64,000 nucleotides of DNA from Fictibacillus macauensis ZFHKF-1 (GCF_000269865.1 NZ_AKKV01000026.1:124001-188000); one strand, 5' to 3'. Counted from the stretch's first letter, positions 40,903 through 50,893 are shown. Notes: generated by a model not told the origin, from the sequence alone. Numbers and translations are program-made.

Positions 40903-42383
40903 CGTTCTCTTTGAATTCTCTCTTGAATTTCTGTTACGGTTCCAAACTGTCGAATATGATAAGAATGCTCGCCGCGCGTAGCTACTTTTGTTAAGAAAAT
41001 ACGCAGTCTTGTCGCTGCTTCAAGCTTTTCAATATCCGCTTGCAGGTAGTCAAAAACTTCCGCTGAAGCTTCAATCCACAAGGCATCATAATCTTGATAT
41101 TGATACGTCATCATTTCGTGTGAAGCTTGTTCGCTAACGGTCGCTGCTGACAGGAGACGTCCGGTCCCACCGCATGCAGCGCATGACTCTGTTTGATTTT
41201 GCAAAAGAGAGCGCCGCTCTTTTTTGCGCGTCATTTCAAATACACCCATCCTTGTAAAACCATGAAGAACCGTTGTTGTGCGATCGCGTGCTAGCCATTT
41301 TGCAAACTCTTGTTTTACCGTACGCTGATCTTCTTCTTCGTTCATTGTAATGAAGTCAACGACAATCATGCCTCCGATGCCTCTTAAACGCAATTGTTGA
41401 GCAATTTCTTTCGCCGCTATAACATTCGTTTGCAACACCGTCTCACGTCGGGATTTCTTGCCCGTAAATTTATCAGTGTTCACATCTATAACAGTCATCG
41501 CTTCGGTATGATCAATTTTTAACGAGGCACCGTTTTTTAACCAAACATGAGGCTGCAGCGCTTTTTCCCACACCGCATCCACTTCATAAAAGGCGGAAAG
41601 CGACATGCGTCCTTTATGTAACGAGATGCGCGCTTTTAATGATGGAAAAGGTTCAGCCAATTGCAACAAGCGTCGATATTGCAACGGATCATCGACAATG
41701 ATTTCTGTATTGCGTTCAAAGGCATAATCACGAACAAGCTTACTCAGGACATCTTCTTCATCATATAAGAGAACAGGCGCTTTCTCTTTCTCGGCTTGTT
41801 GCACTAATAAACGATAGCGTTCCACCAAACCATGAAATTCATGATGTAGTTCCTCTTCTGTTCGCTCTACACTCGCAGTTCGGAATATTACACCATCCTT
41901 CCCTTTTACGAGTGACTGTCCAAACGTACGCCATTTTTCTTTTTCTGCGCGACTCATTTTCTTCGATACAGCAATATGCGAGGCTTCTGGAAGGAAAACA
42001 AGACAAGAGCCTGGAATGGACAGCATCCCTGTTAGTCTCGCCCCTTTCCCTCCTTCTTGCTCTTTTACGACCTGAACAAGCAATGAATCGCCTTCTTTTA
42101 CAAAAGCGGAAATTGGCTTATGCTGTTCCCCTCCTTGCGCCAGCTTTGCTTCTTGATAGCTTGGCAAGTCATCGCGATGAATAAACCCATTCTTCTCACC
42201 GCCAATATCAACAAACGCAGCTTGCATGCCCGGAAGTACTTTTTGCACACGACCGCTATAAATATTACCAGCTTTAGCATGTTCACTTCTTTCCTCAACA
42301 CGTAGCTCCACTGCTTCGTTATTTTCATACGTTGTCATTCGCTTCGTCTCTGTTCTACAATCAATGATTATTTTTCTCTCCAC
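40899..42383 (-). CDS. rng: RNase E/G-family ribonuclease
   Basis: 494 aa from GTG 42383 (AGAGGA about 8 nt upstream; longer frame unsupported). An S1-like domain is present (GNIYSGRVQKVLPGMQAAFV). The DNase-I-like catalytic region has metal aspartates in VIDVNTDKFTG and GGMIVVDFITM, and the zinc-link CxxC is ESCAACGGTGRL. B. subtilis lacks RNase E/G and uses RNase Y and J, but several other bacilli keep this gene after spoIVFB. It may process rRNA or mRNA; its length fits RNase G more than E. Confidence 0.9.
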   Translation of the reverse strand: MERKIIIDCRTETKRMTTYENNEAVELRVEERSEHAKAGNIYSGRVQKVLPGMQAAFVDIGGEKNGFIHRDDLPSYQEAKLAQGGEQHKPISAFVKEGDSLLVQVVKEQEGGKGARLTGMLSIPGSCLVFLPEASHIAVSKKMSRAEKEKWRTFGQSLVKGKDGVIFRTASVERTEEELHHEFHGLVERYRLLVQQAEKEKAPVLLYDEEDVLSKLVRDYAFERNTEIIVDDPLQYRRLLQLAEPFPSLKARISLHKGRMSLSAFYEVDAVWEKALQPHVWLKNGASLKIDHTEAMTVIDVNTDKFTGKKSRRETVLQTNVIAAKEIAQQLRLRGIGGMIVVDFITMNEEEDQRTVKQEFAKWLARDRTTTVLHGFTRMGVFEMTRKKERRSLLQNQTESCAACGGTGRLLSAATVSEQASHEMMTYQYQDYDALWIEASAEVFDYLQADIEKLEAATRLRIFLTKVATRGEHSYHIRQFGTVTEIQERIQRER

Positions 42384-42420
42384 AAAAAAAATCCTCTCTT
42401 CGAAAACGATTGTTACTAGT

Positions 42421-43269
42421 TTACCGAAAAAGAGGACCAATTGCACATTTTACTTGGTTATGTGAAAAAAAAGCGTGTAATACGCGCTCTTCTTCGATCA
42501 GTGTTTGCTCATAAACTCCTTGAATAACAATCAGATGAGCGACGCCTTTTCGAAAACGATCCAACACTTCGCTTAGCGTCATCTCTGCTGAGACATGCAG
42601 TGGTTTCGTAACAACGCGCTCATGTGCGATTGTGCGCGACATCAAAAAACGCATAAAAACAAAAGGACGGCGTTTCCACTCAATATAATGAGAAATCGCA
42701 AGAAAAGACGCAATAATCCAAAGGTTGGCATGCAGTGGGTTTTGAATTAAAAAATAACAGAGAAGACTGCTAGCGAGTAGGGCAGAACACGCTAAAAAGA
42801 GTGATTGCGCCTTTTTATACGGCAAACACATCGTCATCGCAGTAAAAACAAGCTTTCCACCATCCAATGGCCAAATCGGCAACAAATTAAAAAGCAGCAA
42901 AGTCACATTAATGGTAAGAAACCATTGACCGTCCTCTCCCCACCATCCCATCTGTATACACCAAAAGGTTACTGCCAACAACCAGATGTGTTGCAGCGGA
43001 CCGAGCAAGGCTACAATGACTTCTTCTTTTGCCGGCCGCGTCCCATGCTCTTCTACTTCCAATACGCCTCCAAATGGAAATAACTCCATTTTTTTTATGT
43101 TCCAACGAAAGTAAGCAGCGCCTACGTAATGTCCCACTTCATGAATGAATACAGCAAGAAACAAATAGAGAATTTGCCGAAAGTGCCCCGTCATAATAGC
43201 AAGCATAATAACGAGCCAAAAAAGCGGATGGATTTTCAATTTCTTCAAGAATAAACGAACGTTATTCAA
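42421..43269 (-). CDS. spoIVFB: SpoIVFB, intramembrane metalloprotease (site-2 type)
   Basis: 282 aa. Cuts pro-sigma-K in the mother cell. The zinc motif HEVGH is at residues 43-47 and the third ligand in LPIWPLDGGKL near residue 140; about six membrane helices and a C-terminal CBS-like region follow. The TTG start overlaps the spoIVFA stop; AAGGTGA lies 6 nt before it, inside spoIVFA. Confidence 0.93.
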   Translation of the reverse strand: MNNVRLFLKKLKIHPLFWLVIMLAIMTGHFRQILYLFLAVFIHEVGHYVGAAYFRWNIKKMELFPFGGVLEVEEHGTRPAKEEVIVALLGPLQHIWLLAVTFWCIQMGWWGEDGQWFLTINVTLLLFNLLPIWPLDGGKLVFTAMTMCLPYKKAQSLFLACSALLASSLLCYFLIQNPLHANLWIIASFLAISHYIEWKRRPFVFMRFLMSRTIAHERVVTKPLHVSAEMTLSEVLDRFRKGVAHLIVIQGVYEQTLIEEERVLHAFFSHNQVKCAIGPLFR

Positions 43270-44014
43270 AACGAATCACCTTACTCGGATCTATAAATTT
43301 ATCATCCTTTTTTAACGCAAAATAAAATTTTCCTGTTTTTCCATCTTTATTCGGAGAAACCGTACCAAGCGGCTTTTCACTTTTCATATACGTATACATT
43401 TTCACCGAAGAATCAATGCTCTCAAGCATGCCATACCATGATTCTTCTCCATTACTATGTTGAATAATTACCGTTTTTCCTAACTTCTCTTTTGTGCCTG
43501 CAAAAACAACATAACCTTCTTTTACTGTATCAACTTGAGAGGATTTGTTCGTTTCCATCATAATTCCTTGCCCATTCGCTGCAAAGGATTCATATACTTT
43601 CCCCGATGCCGGAACAGCATAGGGCTCTTCTGTTGCAACCGCTGCTTTCTTTGGTACAGCTGTTTCAGGCTTTTGCTCTGGTAATAAAGCGAGCGTTTTA
43701 CCAAATGTACCTTCATACCAATTTTTAACAGAAGCAAATTGGAATTCAGTGACAAACATTTTCTTTACATAGCTTTGTCCAGACTGAGCTTGCTCACTTC
43801 CATTTTTAAACAACACACCGACTCCTAGAAATAAGCATAGCGAAACCATCATTTGAAATAAGAAAAATGAACCATTAAAGAAACGAGGACGTTTACGCTC
43901 TTCTTGCCCGTTCTGTGACAGCATAGAATTGCTGACGTAGGGCCGCTTTACATCAGCTTCCGAAAATCGTTGCTCATATTTCTTTCGTACTTCATCTGCG
44001 CGATTCCTCATCAT
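43262..44014 (-). CDS. spoIVFA: SpoIVFA, inhibitor/anchor of SpoIVFB
   Basis: 250 aa. A charged N-terminal region is followed by one membrane helix (FLFQMMVSLCLFLGVGVLF) and an extracytoplasmic degenerate LytM/M23 domain (VVFAGTKEKLGKTVIIQHSN) without the usual zinc histidines. It holds SpoIVFB inactive with BofA until the forespore signal. It overlaps spoIVFB by 8 nt. Confidence 0.92.
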   Translation of the reverse strand: MMRNRADEVRKKYEQRFSEADVKRPYVSNSMLSQNGQEERKRPRFFNGSFFLFQMMVSLCLFLGVGVLFKNGSEQAQSGQSYVKKMFVTEFQFASVKNWYEGTFGKTLALLPEQKPETAVPKKAAVATEEPYAVPASGKVYESFAANGQGIMMETNKSSQVDTVKEGYVVFAGTKEKLGKTVIIQHSNGEESWYGMLESIDSSVKMYTYMKSEKPLGTVSPNKDGKTGKFYFALKKDDKFIDPSKVIRFE

Positions 44015-44085
44015 TCATTCCTCCGCTTTTCATCCATTTCCTTCATCTTATGACTTGTCCGGAGAGCTTATGACTTGCTTTTCAC

Positions 44086-44119
44086 ATAAAAAAAAGCCTC
44101 CATCCATCAGGACGAAGGC
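44086..44119 (-). terminator. Terminator after minD
   Basis: Minus strand GCCTTCGTCC-tgat-GGATGGAGGC (with G-T pair and mismatch tolerance) is followed by eight T. It closes the mre-min operon. Confidence 0.87.
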
Positions 44120-44137
44120 AGACAAAGAAGGCACAAC

Positions 44138-44932
44138 TTATTTCATACCAAGCAACAGTTTAATTTTAGAGAAAAAACCTTTCTCCTCTTCAATCGCTGT
44201 TAATGGTACTGATTCTCCGAGTATGCGGCGAGCAATGTTACGATAAGCAAGTGATGCTTTACTTTCTGAGCTTAAAGCAATCGGTTCTCCCTTATTAGCG
44301 GCTTTAATGACACTTTCATCATCGACAACGACGCCAATTAATTCAATCGCTAGTATAGTCACAATCTCATCCACGTCCATACTATCGCCACTTTTGGAAA
44401 GATGAGGGCGCACGCGATTAATAATTAACTTTGGCGCTGCTACCTCTTCATGCTCTAATAAGCCAATAATCCGATCAGCATCACGTACGGATGCCACTTC
44501 CGGATTCGTAACGACGATTGCTTGGTCAGCGCCAGCAACCGCATTTTTAAAGCCTTGCTCAATGCCAGCGGGACAATCGATGATTACATAGTCATAGTCC
44601 TGTTTTAGTTCAGCAATGATTTTTTTCATTTGCTCCGTATTAACAGACCCTTTGTCTTCTGTCTGCGCAGCTGGCAATAAATACAAACATTCAAACCGTT
44701 TATCTTTAATAAGTGCTTGATGCAAGCGACAGCGTTCTTCGACTACATCTACAAGATTATAAATAATACGGTTTTCAAGGCCCATCAGTACATCAAGGTT
44801 ACGAAGGCCAATATCTGTATCGACGAGACAAACTTTTTTTCCGGAAAGGGCGAGGGCTGTACCGATATTAGCAGACGTCGTTGTTTTTCCAACGCCCCCT
44901 TTTCCAGAAGTTATGACTATTGCCTCTCCCAT
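44138..44932 (-). CDS. minD: Septum site-determining ATPase MinD
   Basis: 264 aa. Deviant Walker A GKGGVGKTTTSANIG is at residues 10-24. The C-terminal amphipathic membrane-targeting helix is GFFSKIKLLLGMK. It recruits MinC to membranes to block polar division. It lies 20 nt after minC. Confidence 0.98.
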   Translation of the reverse strand: MGEAIVITSGKGGVGKTTTSANIGTALALSGKKVCLVDTDIGLRNLDVLMGLENRIIYNLVDVVEERCRLHQALIKDKRFECLYLLPAAQTEDKGSVNTEQMKKIIAELKQDYDYVIIDCPAGIEQGFKNAVAGADQAIVVTNPEVASVRDADRIIGLLEHEEVAAPKLIINRVRPHLSKSGDSMDVDEIVTILAIELIGVVVDDESVIKAANKGEPIALSSESKASLAYRNIARRILGESVPLTAIEEEKGFFSKIKLLLGMK

Positions 44933-44951
44933 GATTCATTCCCCTTTCTAT

Positions 44952-45626
44952 CTATAAACGATTCAAGTTGGGCCTGATTCTATGTATCTTTCTAATGGTG
45001 TCAATCTCAATGCGATTTTCATCATCAGAAATAAACGCACATTCCATTTCATGCCCGGTTGTTTCATACTGGTCGGGTGCTAGACTTAGCACATCAGCAA
45101 TGCGTAACTGACTCGGTCTCATATCCGAAGCCGCAATAATTGTCTCGCGGTCGCCGTCACATCCGCTATGGGCAATTCCTTTAAGCGAGCCAAGAATGAA
45201 AATATTGCCGGTGGCTTCTACTGTTCCTCCAGGGTTCACATCCCCAATGAGCAGTAGATCACCTTGCACACGTTCCACTTGACCTGAACGAACAATTTTT
45301 GAGGCGCGGACAATTTGCGCTTCTTTACGCAAATGTTCGGCCTCTTCCACCGTCATAACGTTGGATTCTAATCGTTTAATACGCAAATTATCGCGTTGTT
45401 CAATAATAGCGGTAATTTGCTGTCGTTGCTCTTCTGTTACGTAGCGATTGCCAGTTTTGACAACGACCGAGAAGAGTGGACCATTTAACAATTGACTGTT
45501 CGCATCTGATAACTTGCTATTTAGTTCTTCAATAAGCTGACTGTATGCGCATAGATCATCCAATAGAAGGACGAGGCCGTCTTTCGTGCCTTTGATCGTA
45601 ACATTATGTTGGAGTTTTTGTGTCAT
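44952..45626 (-). CDS. minC: Septum site-determining protein MinC
   Basis: 224 aa from ATG 45626 (GAGGTGA 9 nt upstream; two earlier ATGs are too close to it). The N-terminal FtsZ-inhibiting domain is followed by the C-terminal beta-helix with LLLIGDVNPGGTVEATGNIF, which binds MinD. Confidence 0.95.
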   Translation of the reverse strand: MTQKLQHNVTIKGTKDGLVLLLDDLCAYSQLIEELNSKLSDANSQLLNGPLFSVVVKTGNRYVTEEQRQQITAIIEQRDNLRIKRLESNVMTVEEAEHLRKEAQIVRASKIVRSGQVERVQGDLLLIGDVNPGGTVEATGNIFILGSLKGIAHSGCDGDRETIIAASDMRPSQLRIADVLSLAPDQYETTGHEMECAFISDDENRIEIDTIRKIHRIRPNLNRL

Positions 45627-45684
45627 TGCCATCATTCACCTCAACATACTTTCATTCGGCAACATATTGGAAAATCCTCTTTCC

Positions 45685-46197
45685 TCAGCCGTTTTCGTTC
45701 ATCGTTTTTCGAAGTAATTTCATAAACGGGTAATAAAGCAAAATGGTAAATACCATATTTAAAATAAGTGTACCAATTAAACGGTCATACATAAATGCCT
45801 GAATGCTGCCATGAGCAACACCGACAAGTGTATTGAGGCCGTAGACGAGAAACTCTAAACCCGCAACGCCCCCAGCACTTAACACAACCGCAATGAGAAA
45901 GTTACTAAACATATAGCGAGATAAAACGGTAATAAGATACGCGACAAGTGCTGTTGAAAACATATAAATACCAATTAAATCCGTATACATAAGATCGGTT
46001 AACAGTCCGAAAATCAACGCATAAATAAGACTCACGCGCGGAGGAAGATAGCATGCCATTAGCACAATAAACACAAATGAAAAGTGTGGAATCAGTATGT
46101 ATGAATATCCGTAATGTTCTGGTGTTACCGTTTGGATCACTGTTCCTTCAATAATGAATGCTAAGTAGGTGACGAGCGGTAGAATGAACTTACTCAT
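45685..46197 (-). CDS. mreD: Rod shape-determining protein MreD
   Basis: 170 aa, about five membrane helices, part of the elongasome. It overlaps mreC by 4 nt. Low sequence conservation but family hydropathy and exact mreBCD order make the call safe. Confidence 0.93.
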   Translation of the reverse strand: MSKFILPLVTYLAFIIEGTVIQTVTPEHYGYSYILIPHFSFVFIVLMACYLPPRVSLIYALIFGLLTDLMYTDLIGIYMFSTALVAYLITVLSRYMFSNFLIAVVLSAGGVAGLEFLVYGLNTLVGVAHGSIQAFMYDRLIGTLILNMVFTILLYYPFMKLLRKTMNENG

Positions 46198-47075
46198 TTC
46201 GCCACCTCCTCTACTGCTTTAAATTGATTTACATCAACGGGCTGCATACGACGATCTAAGACCATCACATGATCTAAATTGTAAAAACCAGCCGCTGGTT
46301 TAACGTATGCTATTTGCGTATCATCACTTTCATCCTCAACAACTTGATCAACAGTTCCAATCAAGACACCTCTTGGAAAACCTTCCCCAAGACCTGAGGT
46401 AATAACCTTTTGCCCTTTTGCAAGCGCTGTTTTACTAGGAAGCTTTGAAAATACAAGCGCTTGTTTCTTTTGATCGTACCCTTCAATCGTACCAAAGATC
46501 CGTTCTTTACCTTCTACAATTGCAGAAATATTATTGTTTTTACCATTATCATTCATTAGCTTAACAGTCGAATGAAACATGGACACTTTATCAATGCGCC
46601 CAATTAAACCTTCTGGTGAGACAACAGCCATTTCTGTTGTAATGCCATCGCGCGATCCTAGATTAATAGAAACCGATTGATTCCAGCGGTCGGGTGAACG
46701 CCCGATAATACGCGCATCACGGACTTTATAATCCGTTAAATCTGCTGGTTTTTCTAGTTTGTTTTTTAACGAATCATTTTCATTTTTTAGCTTTTGGACA
46801 TCCTGTGATACCGTTGCGTATTGCGCTAATTTAGACTTTAACGTCTCATTTTCACTGTACATATCTTTCATATCGGCTATGTTCTCAAAGAAACCCGCTA
46901 CAGAATGAGCGGGTTTATACAGTAGTGATTGACTTGTGCCAACCACATCATTTAAAAATTGTTCCGGCCACGTTAATTCTTCCCGATCTTTCATCGAAAA
47001 ACCGATCATAGCCACCAACACGATGATACTTACGAGAAGAACAATTAGCCGCTTGTTGGAGAAAAACTGGGGCAT
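46194..47075 (-). CDS. mreC: Cell shape-determining protein MreC
   Basis: 293 aa bitopic protein. A membrane helix (RLIVLLVSIIVLVAMIGF) near residue 10, a coiled coil at about 70-110 (ENETLKSKLAQYATVSQDVQ) and an extracytoplasmic beta domain follow. It links MreB to cell-wall synthases. Operon order mreB-mreC-mreD. Confidence 0.97.
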   Translation of the reverse strand: MPQFFSNKRLIVLLVSIIVLVAMIGFSMKDREELTWPEQFLNDVVGTSQSLLYKPAHSVAGFFENIADMKDMYSENETLKSKLAQYATVSQDVQKLKNENDSLKNKLEKPADLTDYKVRDARIIGRSPDRWNQSVSINLGSRDGITTEMAVVSPEGLIGRIDKVSMFHSTVKLMNDNGKNNNISAIVEGKERIFGTIEGYDQKKQALVFSKLPSKTALAKGQKVITSGLGEGFPRGVLIGTVDQVVEDESDDTQIAYVKPAAGFYNLDHVMVLDRRMQPVDVNQFKAVEEVAK

Positions 47076-47090
47076 GATCTAAACACCTAC

Positions 47091-48131
47091 TTACGCTTTT
47101 GTTTTGGAACGTGAAGTAATCCCTGCTTTAGAACGGAAAAGGTGTAGGTTTTCTAACGCACGTCCTGTTCCGACTGCCACACAATCAAGAGCATTTTCAG
47201 CTACGATGACAGGCATTTTTGTTTCGTCACTAATTACACTATCAAGATTTCTTAAGAGCGCTCCGCCTCCTGTGAGGACGATTCCGCGGTCCATAATATC
47301 AGCCGCAAGCTCTGGTGGTGTCTTTTCAAGCGTAACTTTTACAGCTTCCATAATGCTGTTGACCGTATCACGAAGAGCACTGGAAACTTCTTCCGCTGTA
47401 ATCGTAATAGTTTTTGGAAGTCCTGTCAACAAATCACGTCCACGAATGTCCATGTTATCAATGCCTTCAGCAGAGCCTGCAGAACCTACTTCAAGCTTCA
47501 ACGTTTCCGCTGTACGCTCACCAATCATGAGGTTGTACGTTTTCTTAATATACTGAATAATTGCATCGTCCATTTCATCACCTGCGATGCGAATCGATTG
47601 GCTCGTAACAATCCCACCAAGTGAAATAATCGCTACTTCTGTCGTTCCGCCACCGATGTCAACAACCATGCTTCCTGTTGGTTCCCAAACAGGTAAGTCT
47701 GCACCAATAGCCGCCGCAAAAGGTTCTTCAATCGTGTACGCTTCACGTGCACCCGCTTGTTTTGTTGCATCTTCAACTGCACGCTTTTCCACTGCAGTAA
47801 TGCCAGATGGAACACATACCATTACATTCGGTTTTCTTGCAAACACCGAACGATTCTTTTGCGCTTGTTGAATAAAATACTTCATCATCGTTGCTGTTGT
47901 TTCAAAATCAGCAATGACGCCATCTTTCATCGGACGAACAGCCACGATATTTCCAGGCGTACGACCAATCATATTTTTAGCTGCATTACCTACAGCCTCA
48001 ATTGAACCAGTATCTGTTCTTAACGCTACCACGGAAGGTTCACGCACAACGACACCCTTACCCTTCACGTATACAAGAGTGTTTGCAGTCCCTAAATCAA
48101 TCCCTAAATCTCTTGAAAATCCACCAAACAT
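47091..48131 (-). CDS. mreB: Rod shape-determining actin homologue MreB
   Basis: 346 aa. It starts [20 protein letters not shown]; phosphate loops are IDLGTAN and [15 protein letters not shown], and the adenosine motif is [14 protein letters not shown]. It organises lateral wall synthesis. Followed by mreCD and minCD in one run. Confidence 0.98.
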   Translation of the reverse strand: MFGGFSRDLGIDLGTANTLVYVKGKGVVVREPSVVALRTDTGSIEAVGNAAKNMIGRTPGNIVAVRPMKDGVIADFETTATMMKYFIQQAQKNRSVFARKPNVMVCVPSGITAVEKRAVEDATKQAGAREAYTIEEPFAAAIGADLPVWEPTGSMVVDIGGGTTEVAIISLGGIVTSQSIRIAGDEMDDAIIQYIKKTYNLMIGERTAETLKLEVGSAGSAEGIDNMDIRGRDLLTGLPKTITITAEEVSSALRDTVNSIMEAVKVTLEKTPPELAADIMDRGIVLTGGGALLRNLDSVISDETKMPVIVAENALDCVAVGTGRALENLHLFRSKAGITSRSKTKA

Positions 48132-48202
48132 TTATGTAACTCCTTTCATCAAGCAAAACTCATAAATATGATTATACGCTATGGAAAGCGTAAATTACAA
48201 TG

Positions 48203-48892
48203 TTAAACATACCCTTTTTCTTTTAAACTTACATACTTTAAATCACCAATAATAATGTGATCGAGCAATTCAATCCCTATTATTTTTCCGCACTCTGCCA
48301 ATCTTCTTGTCACATCGATATCTTCTCTACTTGGGGACGGATCCCCACTTGGATGATTGTGAAAGCATATAAAAGAAGCTGCTGATTTCTTTAGACCTTC
48401 TTTAAATACTTCTCTCGGATGTACAATCGAAGAATTCAAGCTGCCGATAAAAATCGTTTTCTTGTAAACTACTTGGCTTTTCGTATTTAAATACAAACAT
48501 ACGAAATGTTCTTGTTCTAAAAAACGCAGTTCTTCCATCATGTATTGCGCCCCATCTTCTGGTGAACGAATCACATAACGGTCTTCCATAGGCAATTGGC
48601 TCATTCTTCTTCCAAGCTCAATTGCAGCGAGCAATTCAACCGCTTTCGCATTTCCGATGCCGTGAATTTCCTTTAACTCGCTAATACTTACGTTTTTTAA
48701 CGATCGTAACCCTTCAAAGTGACGAATAATCCGATTGGCGAGCTGAAGTACAGACTCGTGGCGAGAACCAGTTCGCAATATAATGGCTAGCAGCTCATGG
48801 TTCGCGAGCGCTTCCGGTCCTTTCGCAAGCAATCGTTCTCTCGGTTTATCCTCATGGTTATAATCGCGGATCATAAGCGTCGCATCAGTCAA
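48203..48892 (-). CDS. radC: RadC/YsxA JAMM-domain protein
   Basis: About 229 aa. A helix-hairpin-helix (LKEIHGIGNAKAVELLAAIE) precedes the MPN+/JAMM metalloprotease-like motif with ICFHNHPSGDPSPSREDID near residue 175. Despite the name a direct role in repair is not established. The TTG at 48892 has GGAGG 7 nt upstream and is preferred over ATG 48898, which is one base from the ribosome site. Confidence 0.93.
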   Translation of the reverse strand: MTDATLMIRDYNHEDKPRERLLAKGPEALANHELLAIILRTGSRHESVLQLANRIIRHFEGLRSLKNVSISELKEIHGIGNAKAVELLAAIELGRRMSQLPMEDRYVIRSPEDGAQYMMEELRFLEQEHFVCLYLNTKSQVVYKKTIFIGSLNSSIVHPREVFKEGLKKSAASFICFHNHPSGDPSPSREDIDVTRRLAECGKIIGIELLDHIIIGDLKYVSLKEKGYV

Positions 48893-48903
48893 TGCCATTC
48901 CTC

Positions 48904-49491
48904 CTACAAAATATCTTCCTGACTGACCGTGCTGATTCCAAAGCTGTCAAGCTCTCTGACGACTCTTGAAACCGGTAACCCTACCACGCTGTAATAATCC
49001 CCTTCAATGCGCTTGACAAGGCGAGAACCTCTCCCTTGAATGCCATAGCTTCCAGCTTTGTCAAACGGTTCACCTGTTTCGATGTAGTTCTCAATTTCAG
49101 CAGCGCTTAGTTCCCAAAAGGTAACCTCTGTCGCGACCGAAAAAACGCATTCTTTTTCTTCTGAAAGAATGCATACACCTGTGTAAACAGTATGAGTTTT
49201 CCCTGATAAAGACTGCAGTGTGCGTACTGCATCACTTCGGTCTTCAGGCTTTCCCATTACCGTTTCATCAATAACAACGACCGTGTCTGCGCCAAGAACG
49301 ACCGCATCTTTATGGCGCTTCCAAACATCTTCTGCTTTTTGTCTCGCAAGTGAACAAACAAGTTCCTCAGATGATAACGTAGGATCCATGACCTCTTGAA
49401 TCGTACTAGGAATCACTTCGTATTTGATAGAGTTCATTGAAAGAAGTTCTTTTCTTCGAGGCGAAGAAGAGGCTAATATGAGGCGTTTCAT
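48904..49491 (-). CDS. maf: Maf nucleotide pyrophosphatase (septum-associated)
   Basis: 195 aa from ATG 49491. It starts MKRLILASSSPRRKELLSMN with VVLGADTVVVIDETVMGKP and GSYGIQGRGSRLV. Maf hydrolyses non-canonical or UTP/TTP-type nucleotides and its overproduction inhibits septation and transformation in B. subtilis. It lies next to radC; the ORF is open upstream to 49524 without better support. Confidence 0.95.
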   Translation of the reverse strand: MKRLILASSSPRRKELLSMNSIKYEVIPSTIQEVMDPTLSSEELVCSLARQKAEDVWKRHKDAVVLGADTVVVIDETVMGKPEDRSDAVRTLQSLSGKTHTVYTGVCILSEEKECVFSVATEVTFWELSAAEIENYIETGEPFDKAGSYGIQGRGSRLVKRIEGDYYSVVGLPVSRVVRELDSFGISTVSQEDIL

Positions 49492-49638
49492 GTCATCATC
49501 CTTTACAACGGGTTGCAAAACCATCTATTGGCAGGAGATGTACAGTAAGCATATCAAAATCTCCAAAGTTAGACAATATGCAATCCGATTCAACATTTGT
49601 TCTTTTAATTTTTCGCCATTCTTTCTCTTTTTATGACG

Positions 49639-49652
49639 GATTTCGCGAAATC
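49639..49652. repeat. 14-bp perfect palindrome upstream of maf
   Basis: GATTTCGCGAAATC reads the same on both strands, in the 295-nt gap between maf and spoIIB. The gap otherwise shows only weak minus-strand promoter candidates for maf (for example TTGTCT-17-TATGCT) and the spoIIB terminator. No regulator is assigned. Confidence 0.5.
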
Positions 49653-49743
49653 TTTCGTACTATTTTTTTAAAATTGACGTTTATATGAACTCTTTCTCCA
49701 TTTGCTTGCTTCTTCCTAGATCATGGCCGACAGATTAAGTGCT

Positions 49744-49777
49744 AAGAAAAAGGTGGAATGCTACGCCACCTTTTTCT
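49744..49777. terminator. Terminator after spoIIB
   Basis: AAGAAAAAGGTGG and CCACCTTTTTCT flank a 9-nt loop; T runs are present in both directions. It lies directly after the spoIIB stop. Confidence 0.85.
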
Positions 49778-49786
49778 CATTGGATT

Positions 49787-50776
49787 CTATTGCAGAGCCT
49801 TCATAAGGGAATCGTACGCTATAAAACTATTAAGAGCGGCTTGCTTTACGCGGCTGTCTTTGTTCGTTTTTAACTGCGCAATCGTCGCTCCAACTTCTTT
49901 CTCGTACGCAGCGACTGCTTTTCGTTGACCTTCTGACCATAGATGCTCTTGCTTTACTCGATACGCTTGCCATTGTTTAAAGTCTTTGCTGATGGACGCT
50001 TGTGCTTTCTCACTAACAGCCGTCATTTCAGAAAGTGTAATGAGATTTTGTAATAAGATTTTTCCGTTCACCATATATGCTTCATCACGGCGATCTGCAA
50101 CGTGTAGCTTAGAAGACGAAGCATCTACCTTTCGTAACCATGTAGAGACACCTTCTTTTTTGTACGTTTGTTCGAGTGCGACCGCTTGATCTTTTTGATT
50201 TGATAACCCAATTAAAACGGCGTAGCTTGTCCCTTGCTTATAAATAGCAGCGGCAACTCCCTTCTTTTGCAAGTCGGTCCTCGCTTCCTCCGCCTTGTCT
50301 TTTGTAGCAAATAATCCGTTTTGAATACCATATAACGTGAGCGGTATTTCTTTAATCGTCACCGCTGAACTTCGCTGTGCCGCTTGTGTTGGTATAGATT
50401 GGTCGTGTTGACTAACTGAATTTCCTGTAAACAGCATGAGAATGACGGCGCCAAATGTGCAACCAATGAAGACGGCTGCAATGACAGCTGTAATCATCGG
50501 CTTTGAAAATGGACGTACATTTCGATGTTGATTTCTTAACAGCATTCGTTTGCGTTGAAACCGATGTTTCCACTGCAATTTTTGAAAGAGGGCATGCAAT
50601 TGCGGCGTTTGAAATAGCGGTTCTTTCCTACTGCCCTTTTTACTTAAAAAAGATTCATTAGGACTAGGATAAATCGTAACAGCGGTTTCTTCGATTGAAA
50701 CATCTTGGGCTTTATGTGACTCGTGCGTAACCGACTTCCCATTAATCGTTACATTCACTTTATTAGACGTTGTCAT
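49787..50776 (-). CDS. spoIIB: SpoIIB, engulfment-stage SPOR-domain protein
   Basis: 329 aa. A cytoplasmic N-terminal part with VNVTINGKSVTHES, one membrane helix near residues 94-116 (MITAVIAAVFIGCTFGAVIL) and a C-terminal SPOR-like domain (LYGIQNGLFATKDKAEEARTD) follow. SpoIIB helps septal peptidoglycan thinning and recruitment of SpoIIDMP. Location between maf and comC as in B. subtilis. Confidence 0.88.
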   Translation of the reverse strand: MTTSNKVNVTINGKSVTHESHKAQDVSIEETAVTIYPSPNESFLSKKGSRKEPLFQTPQLHALFQKLQWKHRFQRKRMLLRNQHRNVRPFSKPMITAVIAAVFIGCTFGAVILMLFTGNSVSQHDQSIPTQAAQRSSAVTIKEIPLTLYGIQNGLFATKDKAEEARTDLQKKGVAAAIYKQGTSYAVLIGLSNQKDQAVALEQTYKKEGVSTWLRKVDASSSKLHVADRRDEAYMVNGKILLQNLITLSEMTAVSEKAQASISKDFKQWQAYRVKQEHLWSEGQRKAVAAYEKEVGATIAQLKTNKDSRVKQAALNSFIAYDSLMKALQ

Positions 50777-50893
50777 ATGTGGTTATCCTCGCTTCCCTAT
50801 AGTTTGTACCTCACTTGTGCTCTATCATCTAGTAATTACTCTATGCGTGTTTTGACATTCGTAGAACAAACGAGACAAAATGAAAGAGTCGTT

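Noticed and set aside
47104-47556. 150-codon + strand ORF opposite mreB
   Set aside because: Antisense shadow of mreB, a strongly conserved gene.
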